In this document: in pieces, positions 16,358-27,200 of the stretch
Position numbering within the stretch: position 1 is the stretch's first letter
How the letters are laid out: each line of letters starts with the position of its first letter
Assembly: GCF_900129005.1 (NCBI RefSeq)
Contig: NZ_FQUN01000017.1
Coordinates: 62,001 to 126,000, forward strand
Length of the DNA: 64,000 nt
Origin: Leeuwenhoekiella marinoflava DSM 3653
Lineage (GTDB): Bacteria; Bacteroidota; Bacteroidia; Flavobacteriales; Flavobacteriaceae
Reading direction: 5' to 3'
The notes under the pieces: model-generated
Database searches by the model: none
What the model saw: the letters and a program-made list of their open reading frames with translations, nothing else
Told to the model about the DNA's origin: nothing
Translations under genes and position numbers: made by a program

Positions 16358-19300
16358 TTATAAGCCTAGGCGTAATCCTAATTGTACACTTCTAAATTGT
16401 GGAGTTAGCCCTGTGTCTGCTCCCTGTCCAAAGATTGAATTGGTAGGGCTAAATTCTGGATCAAAACCAAGGTAGTCTGTAAATGTTAAGAGGTTGTTTG
16501 CAGAAGCATAAAGCCTTATATACTTAATGTAGTTCCAGTCTTTAACTTCAAAATTGTATCCCAATACGAGTGTTTTAAGACGTAGGTATGAGCCGTCCTC
16601 GATCCAACGATCAGAGAATGCCGCATTATCCATAGGATCGCCCCAAACTGCTCGTGGAACGTTGGTTTGCTGTCCTTCGGTAATCCAACGATTAGTTACT
16701 GAAACCGTTTGGTTTTCATAACCTTGCATTTTTTCTAAATTATAGCGTAGCCCGTTGTAAATGTCATTACCAACTGAAAATGTAAACAAGGCTTGAAGGT
16801 CAAAGCGTTTCCACTTTAGCGAAGCATTAAAACTACCGGTAAGATCGGGGTTGGGGTTTCCTATTATATCTTTATCCTGACTGTCGATGATGTTATCTCC
16901 ATTAGAATCAACAAAGCGTACATCACCCCCTTGATAAGGTATCAAGTCACCGTTTGCCATTCGTTTTAATAGTCCTTCCGATTGTGCCGTTGCTGTTGTG
17001 GCATAAACACCGTTTGTTTTGTAACCATAAAATAAATTGGCATCATAGCCTTGCGCTGTGATATACGTGGCTTCACCAAAATTGGTAAAAATCGGATCTC
17101 CAGGAAGATCGGTAATTTCATTTTGATAGCTCGCCAGATTTACACCAAAATCAAGTTTCAGATCTGATGTATTTATGATACGACTGTTAAGTGCTAACTC
17201 TGCACCACGCGTGCGCATACTTCCGCTATTTGATACAACATAATCAAAACCGGCGATTTCGTTTACAGACTCGTAGGTAATCATATCGCTAGTAGTATTC
17301 TCATAAACGTCAAGACTTAGATTAAGGCGCTCTTTAAATAGCGAGATATCAGCACCTAGATTAAGTTTTCTTACAGTTTCCCATTTTAAGCCGGGGTTTC
17401 CGATGTTGCCTCTTACTAAACCTTGTAGCCCGAGTAAGTTTTGAGAAACATAGAATTTTTGAGCAGTATAATTACCTATATCATCATTCCCGCTAAATCC
17501 AAGTGTAGCTCTAAGTTTTAGTAAGTCTATTGCGGTTGCATTTTGCATAAAGGCTTCAGATGACAAAAGCCAAGCACCGGATAAAGAACCTAAAACAGCA
17601 AAGCTGTTTTCGCCCAAATTAATCCCCCCATCATTAACCTCATTGCCAAAACGGCTAGAACCATCTAAAGATGCATTTAAAGTGAGGTAATATTTGTTTA
17701 GGTAATTGTATCTGTTACTCATATAAGCATTGAGCCAGTTCCAGTCTCCAAGTTGCCCTCCTACATATCGTAACAGGTTACTACCAGCACCAACATTTTT
17801 AAAATCATCAGTAGCCGAGTTGTACCCTAAACCTAAATCACTTTCTGATTGATTAGATTGTGTTCTTAAGCCTAGGCGTATGTCCAGGCTGTGTGAATTG
17901 TTTATGGTTTTGCTGTAGTCTAAATAGGTGTCAGTAAATAAGGTGTAAAGTCTTTGAACTTCGCTACCACTTCTGTTATTTGCAATTGCCGTAGGCAACA
18001 CAATATCTGCAATACCTAAGTCGGGGATAAAAAAGTTCTCTCGCTCTTTGTCATAGGTGAGGCCTAAAATGGTGTTGAGGTTCCAAGTATCGTTAAAGAC
18101 GTATCTGAAATGCAGATTTCCGAAAAAGCGGTAATTTTCATTTCGTCCTATGCCTTCATTAATAATCGCTATAGGATTCCCTATTCCTAGGATGTCTACA
18201 TCGGCAAGATTAGGAGAAATTTCTCCTGCATCACTTATCACGTTTGTACTCGTAAATGGTGCTTTTGTTAAGGCCAAATATAGCGGGTTTGTTTTAAACG
18301 CTAAACCTTGGTCAAATTGATTTTGAATATTGCGAACAAATGAGAATCGCGCGTCCATAGACAGCTTTTCGGTAAGTCGTAGAGAAGCATTAAGGCGCAT
18401 ATTGTAACGTTCTAAATCATTTTTAGTCATAACGCCTTCACTTTTTAAATAGCCTACAGATAAGCCATATTTTGCAATGTCATCACCCCCACGCACTTTT
18501 AAGAAGTAGTTTTGGTTTATCCCAGTTCTAAACACTTTATCTTGCCAATTGGTATTGTTATGATAGCGGGCATAATTGCCATTATTAGGATCATCTATCA
18601 TCCATGGTTGGTTTTGTAATTGTGCTTGACCATTTTCTTGAGTGGCAAAGATTTGAGAGAGGTAGGTACGGTATTGATCTACTCCTAATACGGGTAATTG
18701 GTCTGGTGTTTGATTCACACCTCCATACATTGTAAAATCTATTTTTGTACTCAATTGGTTGGGGCGGGTTGTGTTGATAATAATCACTCCATTGCCTCCT
18801 TTTGTTCCGTAAAGTGCAGATCCATCTTTTAATACGGTAACATCCTCAATATCCTTAACATCAATATCAGTTAAAGGAGAAGAACTGTGGTTTTGAATAA
18901 TTCCAGAGCCATAATCTTCATCATCATAAATCATCCCGTCAACTACTATTAACGGTTTATTGGTACCGTATAAAGAGTTTATTCCTCGAATTGTGATATA
19001 GGATCCAGATCCAGGCACTCCAGATTTTCTCACAATGTTGAGACCGGGAATGCGTCCTTGTAAAAGGTTACTTACCGATTCTTGTACAGGGTTTCCCCAT
19101 TGTGACTTTTCTAAAGATGTAACTGTAGAAGCTCCGGAATTTTCAAACTGAATTTTCTCAGGGCCTGCAAGATCTGCCTGCTGATAAAATTGGGAGTAAT
19201 TAGCTTCAAAGAGGAAAATTTCGATGTTTTCTTTTTGCTGCTGAACAGGGTATACTTTAGCTTGATATTCCTGTCCTTGAATGGTTAACAAGGCATCTAA

Positions 19301-19564
19301 ATGTGGGACATTAATTTCAAATGTACCATCGTCGTTAGATATAGCCGAAGCATAATTACCTGCAGCAATATTAATTCCTGATATACCTAAGCCATTTTCT
19401 GCATCTTTTATAACACCTTTTATGAGAATCCCCTTTTGCTCAGTTACAGAATCAGTGGTGCTATCGTTTTCCTGTTCTCTTTGTGCGTAGAGGTTTTCTC
19501 CAAGGGTTCCCACAAAAAACATGCTTATTAAGCAGGTTAGTTGTAAAATTTTTCGCATAATCAT
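16358..19564 (-). CDS. SusC/RagA TonB-dependent transporter (atypical N terminus)
   Basis: A 1068-residue outer-membrane transporter. After the signal peptide comes a carboxypeptidase-like beta domain (about 45-120, KGVIKDAENGLGISGINI), then the plug (about 150-290, LLQGRIPGLNIVRKSGVPGSGSYITIRG, KPLIVVDGMIYDD, VTVLKDGSALYGTKGGNGVIIINT) and a barrel to the end. The carboxypeptidase-like domain is short and degenerate. The DEVVVVGYG-type stretch found in most SusC proteins is replaced by an unusual segment around residues 118-150. It needs the TonB-ExbBD energy system, not encoded here. FAS1 genes stand directly upstream and susD directly downstream. Confidence 0.93.
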   Translation of the reverse strand: MIMRKILQLTCLISMFFVGTLGENLYAQREQENDSTTDSVTEQKGILIKGVIKDAENGLGISGINIAAGNYASAISNDDGTFEINVPHLDALLTIQGQEYQAKVYPVQQQKENIEIFLFEANYSQFYQQADLAGPEKIQFENSGASTVTSLEKSQWGNPVQESVSNLLQGRIPGLNIVRKSGVPGSGSYITIRGINSLYGTNKPLIVVDGMIYDDEDYGSGIIQNHSSSPLTDIDVKDIEDVTVLKDGSALYGTKGGNGVIIINTTRPNQLSTKIDFTMYGGVNQTPDQLPVLGVDQYRTYLSQIFATQENGQAQLQNQPWMIDDPNNGNYARYHNNTNWQDKVFRTGINQNYFLKVRGGDDIAKYGLSVGYLKSEGVMTKNDLERYNMRLNASLRLTEKLSMDARFSFVRNIQNQFDQGLAFKTNPLYLALTKAPFTSTNVISDAGEISPNLADVDILGIGNPIAIINEGIGRNENYRFFGNLHFRYVFNDTWNLNTILGLTYDKERENFFIPDLGIADIVLPTAIANNRSGSEVQRLYTLFTDTYLDYSKTINNSHSLDIRLGLRTQSNQSESDLGLGYNSATDDFKNVGAGSNLLRYVGGQLGDWNWLNAYMSNRYNYLNKYYLTLNASLDGSSRFGNEVNDGGINLGENSFAVLGSLSGAWLLSSEAFMQNATAIDLLKLRATLGFSGNDDIGNYTAQKFYVSQNLLGLQGLVRGNIGNPGLKWETVRKLNLGADISLFKERLNLSLDVYENTTSDMITYESVNEIAGFDYVVSNSGSMRTRGAELALNSRIINTSDLKLDFGVNLASYQNEITDLPGDPIFTNFGEATYITAQGYDANLFYGYKTNGVYATTATAQSEGLLKRMANGDLIPYQGGDVRFVDSNGDNIIDSQDKDIIGNPNPDLTGSFNASLKWKRFDLQALFTFSVGNDIYNGLRYNLEKMQGYENQTVSVTNRWITEGQQTNVPRAVWGDPMDNAAFSDRWIEDGSYLRLKTLVLGYNFEVKDWNYIKYIRLYASANNLLTFTDYLGFDPEFSPTNSIFGQGADTGLTPQFRSVQLGLRLGL

Positions 19565-19582
19565 TAGTTTGTTTAAATGAAA

Positions 19583-21043
19583 TTATTGGATGACTGGTAT
19601 TAGCTTAAGATAATCCAGAGTTAATGTGTTATTACCGTTAGATCCTGTGTTTGCAGCGATCAGCGAGATAAAGTCTATTTTGCCAGCTTCTTCAAGTGTA
19701 AATTCACCTACGTAGACTTCATCGTATACATCTGGCGGAACATCAGTATAGGGTAATAATGCAATAGGGTCAACGATTTCGCTGCCATCTTCAGACAAGG
19801 TTCCTCCTATGCGAAGACGTTGTTGAAACGTGTTGCTTTGAATGTCATTTACAGCGCGCCAATACACTTGATACGTAGTACTGTACATATCATCTGCCTC
19901 ATAATTAATGGCAAACTGTGCCGCACCATGATTTTGAACCATTATATCGTAAACAATACCTCCTTGTGGGTCAGGTCGTTCTCTATAAAAGGTAGAGGCT
20001 TCTTTGTCATTTCTGCTAAAACTCTTAGGTTCTTCACCTTGGATCTCTGTGGTGAGTAATCGTTTTTCTAAAGGCACATCTACTGTACTCATGCGGTAAA
20101 CAATACCATTACTCACAGGAATCTCTTCAAGAATTTGCGATTGATCTAAAGGAACTTTGACACCAAATTTTGAGACTAGCGTGTCCGGCAAATTCTCTCT
20201 TGAATAAATGCCTTGAAACGTCATATCTCGCAAAGCAAAATATTGTGCATAAATTTTGGTAGAATCAACAGCACCTTTATTGAGGTAGGGTACTAATTTT
20301 TCTGTTTCAGACTCAAAACCATCATTTTCCATCAATAAAAAGGTGTACTTATTCTGCTCGTTATTTAGGTTATACACATTGTGTAAATACGAGTTGGTCA
20401 AGGAATCAGCAAATAGCGTTTGCGCATCAGGATTTGCTTTTGCAATACTGTCTCTACGATGGTAAATATTAAAATCATCCAGACTGTATAGATAAGCACC
20501 TACTGAATACTCTGCTTTATTCTCCTCTAAATATTCCCAGATATTAGGTCGTACCTCTAGAGCTTGATCAATGGTATAGAAAATACCATTGCTAGTGTAT
20601 TGATCTGCGGTAACCACTTGTGAACCTGCAATACGGTTGCCTTCTATAAATTGTAGGTATTTATTGGAGAGCATATGAATAGTAAGGGTGTCTTCACTAT
20701 TTACAGAAGAATAGGCCGATAGTGTAATGTGGTTTTTAATAAACAAACGGCTTTTTTCGAGGTCGCTCAAGATACTCTCATCTACCTGATTCATCGCTTC
20801 ATTTGTAGGAGCCCAAACCGTAAAGGTTTTAGAGGCTTTTAGAATACTATCATATCCGGTTTCTACTAATAATTGCCCAAAAGAGGAGGTCTCGGTATTC
20901 TCAAGCAGGCGTTCACTTAAGTTTTTTTGAAGATTTTGATCCCCTTCAGCAGAACGATCATCCCAAGGGTCTGAGCAATTGCTAAGACCCATAGAAAGAA
21001 CTCCTATGAAAAGCCACTTGGTATATGTATTTAGTGTTGTCAT
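19583..21043 (-). CDS. FAS1 (fasciclin) domain lipoprotein, two FAS1 domains plus C-terminal beta domain
   Basis: A 486-residue lipoprotein (lipobox GLSNC). Two FAS1-like domains are seen. The first spans about 50-165 (LVETGYDSILKASKTFTVWAPTNEAM ... SNGIFYTIDQALEV), the second about 175-330 (weak, ending SNGIVYRMSTVDV). The last about 150 residues (FYRERPDPQGG ... GKIDFISLIAANTG ... LDYLKLIPV) resemble a carbohydrate-binding-module beta sandwich. FAS1 domains usually mediate adhesion. Here the gene lies between another FAS1 gene and a susC, so a surface glycan-binding role is inferred. The next FAS1 gene has the same domain order, and the two probably arose by duplication. Confidence 0.87.
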   Translation of the reverse strand: MTTLNTYTKWLFIGVLSMGLSNCSDPWDDRSAEGDQNLQKNLSERLLENTETSSFGQLLVETGYDSILKASKTFTVWAPTNEAMNQVDESILSDLEKSRLFIKNHITLSAYSSVNSEDTLTIHMLSNKYLQFIEGNRIAGSQVVTADQYTSNGIFYTIDQALEVRPNIWEYLEENKAEYSVGAYLYSLDDFNIYHRRDSIAKANPDAQTLFADSLTNSYLHNVYNLNNEQNKYTFLLMENDGFESETEKLVPYLNKGAVDSTKIYAQYFALRDMTFQGIYSRENLPDTLVSKFGVKVPLDQSQILEEIPVSNGIVYRMSTVDVPLEKRLLTTEIQGEEPKSFSRNDKEASTFYRERPDPQGGIVYDIMVQNHGAAQFAINYEADDMYSTTYQVYWRAVNDIQSNTFQQRLRIGGTLSEDGSEIVDPIALLPYTDVPPDVYDEVYVGEFTLEEAGKIDFISLIAANTGSNGNNTLTLDYLKLIPVIQ

Positions 21044-21077
21044 TCTTTTATAATTAATTTTTCAATCAGGTATCTTT

Positions 21078-22751
21078 TTATTGTTCTACAAGTCCGGTTG
21101 GTGAAAACCTTGGGTAGATCTGATCCATTTCTATAGGTCTAAATTCGATCACATCTATCCATGTTTCCTGACCGGCATTCGTTACGGCATTGAAACGTAT
21201 TTTATGACGCCCAGTGGTTTCTACCTCAACAATGCCTAACAGTCTTGAGTTGAATCTATTAGTTTGAGGAGATACCGGTATTTTATACCCTTGTGATTCT
21301 AAAACTCTTTCAGGCTGTGTAGTGTTGCCGTACTCCGTGAAGTTTAATTGCCTTGATAATTCTTCATCGTTAAAAAATACTTGAACATTAGGAGATGCGT
21401 TAGGTGCCGCGCGATAAGAAACCCAAATTTTATACCTACCTTTTATAATTACCGGAGTTGTAAACTCGATGTTATTAACATAACCATCTCTTAGACGCTT
21501 AATTTGCATAACATCAGCCCAATACCCGTGGCCATAGGTTCCTCCTCCAGGAGTATCAACTCGGTACATTATTTCATCATCACCTTCCCAATCTACAAAT
21601 TGTAGATCTTCTTTAGCAAACGAAGCGCTTTGCCCAGGAATTCTAAAAACTGAGGCTAGTCGTCTTATTTCTGGTTGATCACCGGGATCAAAATATACAG
21701 GAGTTGGAAAACGTTTTTTAATGTCAAAATTGTTTTTGACTAAATGGAGAACCCCATTAGTTGTAGTAACATCACTCTGGTCTCTATTTAAAAGCACGCC
21801 TTTTTCAAGGACTCCGTCAAAGGTTTGCTCATTGATCAATACGCTATCTTGTGCCAACTTAATCCCGATCACTTCTTGAGGAGCCTCTGTACTGTGGGTT
21901 GGTGAGTTTACCAAATCTGCTACGTATTTTAAGCCTGGGAGTATGCGATAAGCGACATACAAATTGAGGCTATCCTCTGGGTTTGTAGGCTGCCCCAAAT
22001 GGCTGTATCGCTCTTCTAATTCTTCATAGCTGCTAAAACCGGCTCTCTCAAAAGCCTCATTGGTTTGTGCAATTAGCGATAGGTGACTCGAGATACTGTC
22101 TTGATCATAAGTTACCGGTTTGTCAAGAATATCATACCAACCTGTTGCTTTCAATGCACTGGTGAAAATAGAAAGCGATTCTTGTGTTTCAACCTGCTGA
22201 GCAAGGCTTAGTTTTGCAATAGGTAAAACTTTGTCAATCACGTGAATGATCCCATTACCTACTTCGATATTTGAAGATACTATTCGTGACTCTTTGTTGA
22301 CGATTATACTTGATGATCCCCCTTGATTAGAGGCTCCTGTAACCAAATATTGGCCTTGCATAGTGGGAGTTGCAATTTTACCATCGTTAAAATCTGTAGT
22401 TATGACTTTGGACTCTAGAATGTGCAGTTTTACCAAATCTTGTAAATCCTCAATGGGTAAATCTGCAGGAGAAGAAACACCTGCAGTATTCAGGTAGCTT
22501 TCTACAGCATCATTAGTAGGCAGGAAAAGCGTATAAGTCCCATAGGTGTTTAAAAACGAGGCATATCCGGTTACCTCCAAGAGTTCGAGGAACATAGAAT
22601 ACTCTTCTTCATTTAGTTTAAGGTATTCTGTTGCGTTAACAGTTTCATCTGTCGATTCTTTGTATTTATCTACAGAACAATTGAAAAGGGTAATGCTTAG
22701 AATTAACAATACAAGCCCTTGTAAACCGGTTTTTATATTTAATTTTTTCAT
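21078..22751 (-). CDS. FAS1 domain lipoprotein, two FAS1 domains plus C-terminal beta domain
   Basis: A 557-residue lipoprotein (lipobox LFNC). FAS1 domain one is about 45-175 (LEVTGYASFLNTYGTYTLFLPTNDAVESYL ... GNGIIHVIDKVLPI). Domain two is about 190-345 (LKATGWYDILDKPVTYDQ ... TNGVLHLVKNNF). The C-terminal about 200 residues form a beta-rich domain with VFRIPGQSASF, FTTPVIIKGRYKIWVSYRAAP and GRHKIRFNAV, much like a ligand-binding jelly roll. It follows susD by 11 bases and precedes the second FAS1 gene by about 35 bases. The pair straddles the boundary between the two SusCD units. Confidence 0.88.
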   Translation of the reverse strand: MKKLNIKTGLQGLVLLILSITLFNCSVDKYKESTDETVNATEYLKLNEEEYSMFLELLEVTGYASFLNTYGTYTLFLPTNDAVESYLNTAGVSSPADLPIEDLQDLVKLHILESKVITTDFNDGKIATPTMQGQYLVTGASNQGGSSSIIVNKESRIVSSNIEVGNGIIHVIDKVLPIAKLSLAQQVETQESLSIFTSALKATGWYDILDKPVTYDQDSISSHLSLIAQTNEAFERAGFSSYEELEERYSHLGQPTNPEDSLNLYVAYRILPGLKYVADLVNSPTHSTEAPQEVIGIKLAQDSVLINEQTFDGVLEKGVLLNRDQSDVTTTNGVLHLVKNNFDIKKRFPTPVYFDPGDQPEIRRLASVFRIPGQSASFAKEDLQFVDWEGDDEIMYRVDTPGGGTYGHGYWADVMQIKRLRDGYVNNIEFTTPVIIKGRYKIWVSYRAAPNASPNVQVFFNDEELSRQLNFTEYGNTTQPERVLESQGYKIPVSPQTNRFNSRLLGIVEVETTGRHKIRFNAVTNAGQETWIDVIEFRPIEMDQIYPRFSPTGLVEQ

Positions 22752-22762
22752 GACTTGAATTT

Positions 22763-24232
22763 TTAGTTATAAAATGGATTCTGAACCAATTGTTTATTGG
22801 TAAATAATTCATTTTGATTTATAGGTAAATAATGACTGTTGGGATCCTGCAATTTGTTCCTGATAGACTGTTGTTGACTAGGAGGAGCACTTGAGAGCGC
22901 CATTGTAAGGATCAGATCTAATCGTGCATAATTATCACGTCTTGCAAAACGCAATACATCAAACCAGCGTTTACCTTCAAAAGCCAGTTCTCTTGAACGT
23001 TCGGCAAGAATATACTCTGCTATACTTGAGGGATCATTAGCTGCAGGAGTTTGTGCTGTAAGTTCAAGCGCTTCACGAAGTGTTCTGATCTCTTCTATGA
23101 TAGCGATGGCTTCTTCACCACGGTTTAACTCATTTAAGGCTTCGGCTTTCATTAAAAGCACATCGGCATAGCGATAAAAAAACCAGTGTGTGTCTGAGGT
23201 TGTGGTGGTTTTACGTTGATCTCTGTTTAAACCAATAAACTTATAAATCTCAGCACCGCTAGAAACTATGGAAACACGTTCTCCGCGGATATCCTGATTT
23301 TCTGGATTTTGTTGATCTATACCAAAAACATCGCTTACCGCTACCGCTGAAGCACGATACTCAGCTCTTTGAAAGAAAACATTTATAAACGAGTTAAGGT
23401 TTTGATTGCTGTATTGTAGTTCAAAAATGCTTTCACTTGAATTACCTTCTCCATAAACGGTACCAAACCAGCTATTGCTTGCCGGAATGAGTTCGAAATT
23501 ACCGGAGTCTATGATCTTATTTGCCGCTATGAGTGCATTGTCAAAATCATTGAGCCAGAGAAAGACTTCGGTTTGCATTGCATTGATTGCATACTTTGTT
23601 ATACGACCTTTATTCTCAGGAATGGTCTCATATTCTTCTACTGCATATTCTTCAGCAAGGCTTAAATCTTCAGCTACTTGTCTAAAAACCTCTTCTTGAG
23701 GTGTTGTAGGAAGTTGAAAATTATCAGTATCGTTTAAAGTTGCCTCTAATTTTAATGGAACGTCCTTAAATGTTTTAGCCAACGTCAGGTAGAGATACGC
23801 TCTAATTGCTAAGGCTTCAGAGAGGTAATTTTCTAACTGTTCTTCTTCAAGCGTAGGATCTTCGTTAAGCACGGCAGGAGCAAGGTCTATAACTGTATTA
23901 CAAAAGTTTATAGTTCTGTAAAACATGGACCACTCTGTTAGTGCATTGGTAGGAAGAATGTTTGTAGTATTTAAGAAAATTTGATTGTCTGAAGCATTTT
24001 GCCCGGGGATAACCATATCTCCTCTTAGCTCTCCATACATAAACAGGCGTTCGGTAAAGCTTGCATTTCCTACCATCTCTGAGTAAATACCAATAACGGC
24101 AGCCTGAACGTCTTCTTTTGTTTTCCAAAAATCCTGACGTACTGTACCATTGGGTGGGCGCAGGTCTAAATATTCATCGCAAGAAAAGCAAGTGAAGACA
24201 AAAATTAGGATCGTTAATATTCTTATTTTCAT
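22763..24232 (-). CDS. SusD/RagB family glycan-binding lipoprotein (pair of the 1085-residue SusC)
   Basis: A 489-residue lipoprotein (lipobox TCFSC, followed by DEYLDLRPPNG). It has the SusD signature near the start (FWKTKEDVQAAVIGIY) and ELAFEGKRWFDVLRFARRDNY toward the end, then LPINQNELFTNKQLVQNPFY, the standard terminal pattern. It begins 12 bases after susC. It captures oligosaccharide for its SusC channel at the cell surface. Confidence 0.96.
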   Translation of the reverse strand: MKIRILTILIFVFTCFSCDEYLDLRPPNGTVRQDFWKTKEDVQAAVIGIYSEMVGNASFTERLFMYGELRGDMVIPGQNASDNQIFLNTTNILPTNALTEWSMFYRTINFCNTVIDLAPAVLNEDPTLEEEQLENYLSEALAIRAYLYLTLAKTFKDVPLKLEATLNDTDNFQLPTTPQEEVFRQVAEDLSLAEEYAVEEYETIPENKGRITKYAINAMQTEVFLWLNDFDNALIAANKIIDSGNFELIPASNSWFGTVYGEGNSSESIFELQYSNQNLNSFINVFFQRAEYRASAVAVSDVFGIDQQNPENQDIRGERVSIVSSGAEIYKFIGLNRDQRKTTTTSDTHWFFYRYADVLLMKAEALNELNRGEEAIAIIEEIRTLREALELTAQTPAANDPSSIAEYILAERSRELAFEGKRWFDVLRFARRDNYARLDLILTMALSSAPPSQQQSIRNKLQDPNSHYLPINQNELFTNKQLVQNPFYN

Positions 24233-24244
24233 ATCAGTATTTTT

Positions 24245-27200
24245 TTAAAATCTAGTTGAGAGTCCAATTGAAATTCTACGGGTAGGAGGCGTTCTTGAAT
24301 AATCTATTGAAATATCAAAAGGATCTCCTCCGGGTAGTCTAACTTCGGGATCTTGTCCTAGATATTTTGTAAACGTAAAGAGATTATCTGCAGTGATATA
24401 AACCCGTGCATCATCTATTTTTAGGTCTTTTAGAAACTTTTTACCAAAGTCATAGCTAAACGTAACCGATCTTAAGCGTAAAAACGAAGCGTCTTCAACA
24501 TAGCGGTCTGAACCTAACCAGTTATAACCAGCACCATTAATAGCTCGAGGTATATCGGTTTGATCTCCAGGATTTCTCCATCTGGAGAGCACTGCTGTAC
24601 TTTGGTTATCCCAATTGTACATGTTGGTGGTACGCATATTTGTACCGTTTATAACATCAAAGTCAAGTCTATAGGTGAAAAACATGAGTAGTTTAAATTG
24701 ATTGTCAAAGGTTACAGTAGGCCCAAAACCACCTGTAAATTTTGGATTACTATTCCCCAGATAAACCACATCACGACTATCTATATTTCCATCTTTATTG
24801 ATGTCTTCATACTTGGCATCACCAGGTTGAAAAACATAGTCAGTATTAGGGTAGTTAAAACGCATATTTACGATTTGCCCGTTAGGACCGGTAATCACAT
24901 TTCCGTTTGCGTCTCTGGCTTGGGTTGCGTCTTGATCTGCATAAACACCTAAGAAACGATAGCCGTAAAATGAGCCAAAAGGGTTGTCTACTTGAAGAAA
25001 TCTTTTAAACTGTCCGTTTTCAGTTACATTACCTGACTCATTAGGGAAAAATTCTGAGATTTCACGAATAACGTTTTGGTTATGAGAGATGTTAAAGTTG
25101 AATTCGACTCTCCATTTATCTGATTTATATGGGGTAGTGTAGAGTCCGACTTCCCAACCTTGATTATCGATGGTACCCACGTTTCGGTCAATGTTGTTAT
25201 ATCCCGAAACTGATGTTAAGTCTAGATTTCTAAAAATTAAATCTTCTGTTCTATTCTGATAAAAATCAACATCAAGTATTACTCTTCTGTTAAATAGTTG
25301 AAGATTAAACCCTAAGTTTTTTCCGGTTAAGGTTTCCCATTTAAGATTTGTTAATTGAATATTTGAAGGGTATACACCGGTATATCCTAAGTACTGTGTG
25401 TTAAAGTTTGTATAATTACTAAAGTATCCATAGTCGTCACGGGGAACACCTCCAGATTTTCCGTAACTCGCTCTAATACTCAAGTCATCAATCCAGTCGT
25501 AATCTTCCATAAACGGCTCACCAGATATACGCCATCTTCCGGAAAATGATGGAAACATGGCATAACGGTTACCAGGGCCAAATTTTGAATTCCCATCGGC
25601 ACGAACCCCTACATTTAGAATATAGCGATCAAGAAGGCTGTATTGTGCATTTATAAGTCCGGCAACATTTCTCGATTGCAGGCTTCTTGAATCTAGAGCA
25701 AGATCTGAATTTTGAGTACGTGAGGGTACTGAAGGGTCTGTAAGAAATGAAGAAGCTGTATTTGAGGTCAAAGCGTTTTGCGATTCATATCTATAATCAT
25801 TTGTTTGAAGGGACAGTATGGTTTGCAGGCTATGATCTTCACCCAAATCCGGCGTATAAATAAAATTGGTCTTAGAGGTTACACTTGTAATGTCTACATC
25901 TGAATCTGATACTCTATTGACCACGGTTTCTGTAATAGGTCTACCCGTAGCAATTTGCGGTAAAAATGATTTTGTCTTCGTACTGTTAAAATCAAACTGT
26001 AGATCAAAGGTTGAAATTAAACGATTAGGAATCAATTCAACATTTAAATTGAAGTGCGGTACGATACGTTCTCCCGTTTGTTCGTTGGAAGCATATTCTG
26101 CCATTGCAAGTGGGTTGAACGTTCCTGGATATAGACCTTGAATGTTTTGTGCCGGAGTGAAATAATTAGGCGTAAGTTGGCCGCGTTCATTATATTCAAA
26201 AACACTCATATTGGGCATTTTGGTATAGGCTTCTCCAAGAATGTTTTCATAATTGCTATCGGTGTTACTGTGGGTATAGGAGATGTCCGTTTTAAATCTT
26301 ATTCGGTCAGAAACTACATAATCGAGATTAAGTCTTCCGTTTATCCTTTGGTAGCCCGTACCTTTGGTAACCCCTTTAGAATCATAATATCCTACAGAGG
26401 TAAAGTATCGGGCTTTTTCACCACCTCCTTGTAAAGATAAATTGTGCTCCCCTGTAAGTCCTGTTTGGGTGGCAGCAGCAACCCAGTCGGTGTTATTACC
26501 ATAGTTTTTAAAGAAATATACTTCTTGAGGATCGTATTGAAACTCTTTATTAGCCAAAGTATTTAAGGGAACTCCATTTCTATTCATAAAAGCTTCCGGA
26601 ATCAATTGAGAGTATTGGTCTCCGTTGAGCATTGGGATGGTTTTTGGTAATCTTGAATACGTTCCTCTAAACGTATAACTTATTTTAGGCTCACCTACCG
26701 ATCCTCGTTTGGTATTGATTACTAAAACCCCTGCAGCAGCACGAGCACCCCACATTGCTGTGGCGGCTGCATCTTTAAGTACACTAATTGATTCGATATC
26801 GGTAGGAGCAATGTTTAAGAGTGCTGCATAGCCTTGAGCATCTGCAGTACCAAAATTAAAGCCACTAGGAACTTCGGTTTCATAAGGCATACCATCAACC
26901 ACTATGAGTGGATTTGATGATCCCGAGATCGATGAGGTACCTCTGATGCGTATTTGCATTCCGGCCCCTGGATCTCCGCTATTAGCTACGATGTCTACCC
27001 CAGGCATTCTACCTTGTAAGGCTTCATCTATAGAAGCGGCTTGTGTGGTTTCAATATCACTTGCTTTTACCGTAACAACACTGGTGGTTTGATTACGTTC
27101 TGCGATGTTAAGTAATCCAGATTCGGTAGGTTTTTCAACTGTAATCATTACTTCATCAAGCTCATCAATATCAGGAACCAGGCTAATCGTGAGTTGTCTG

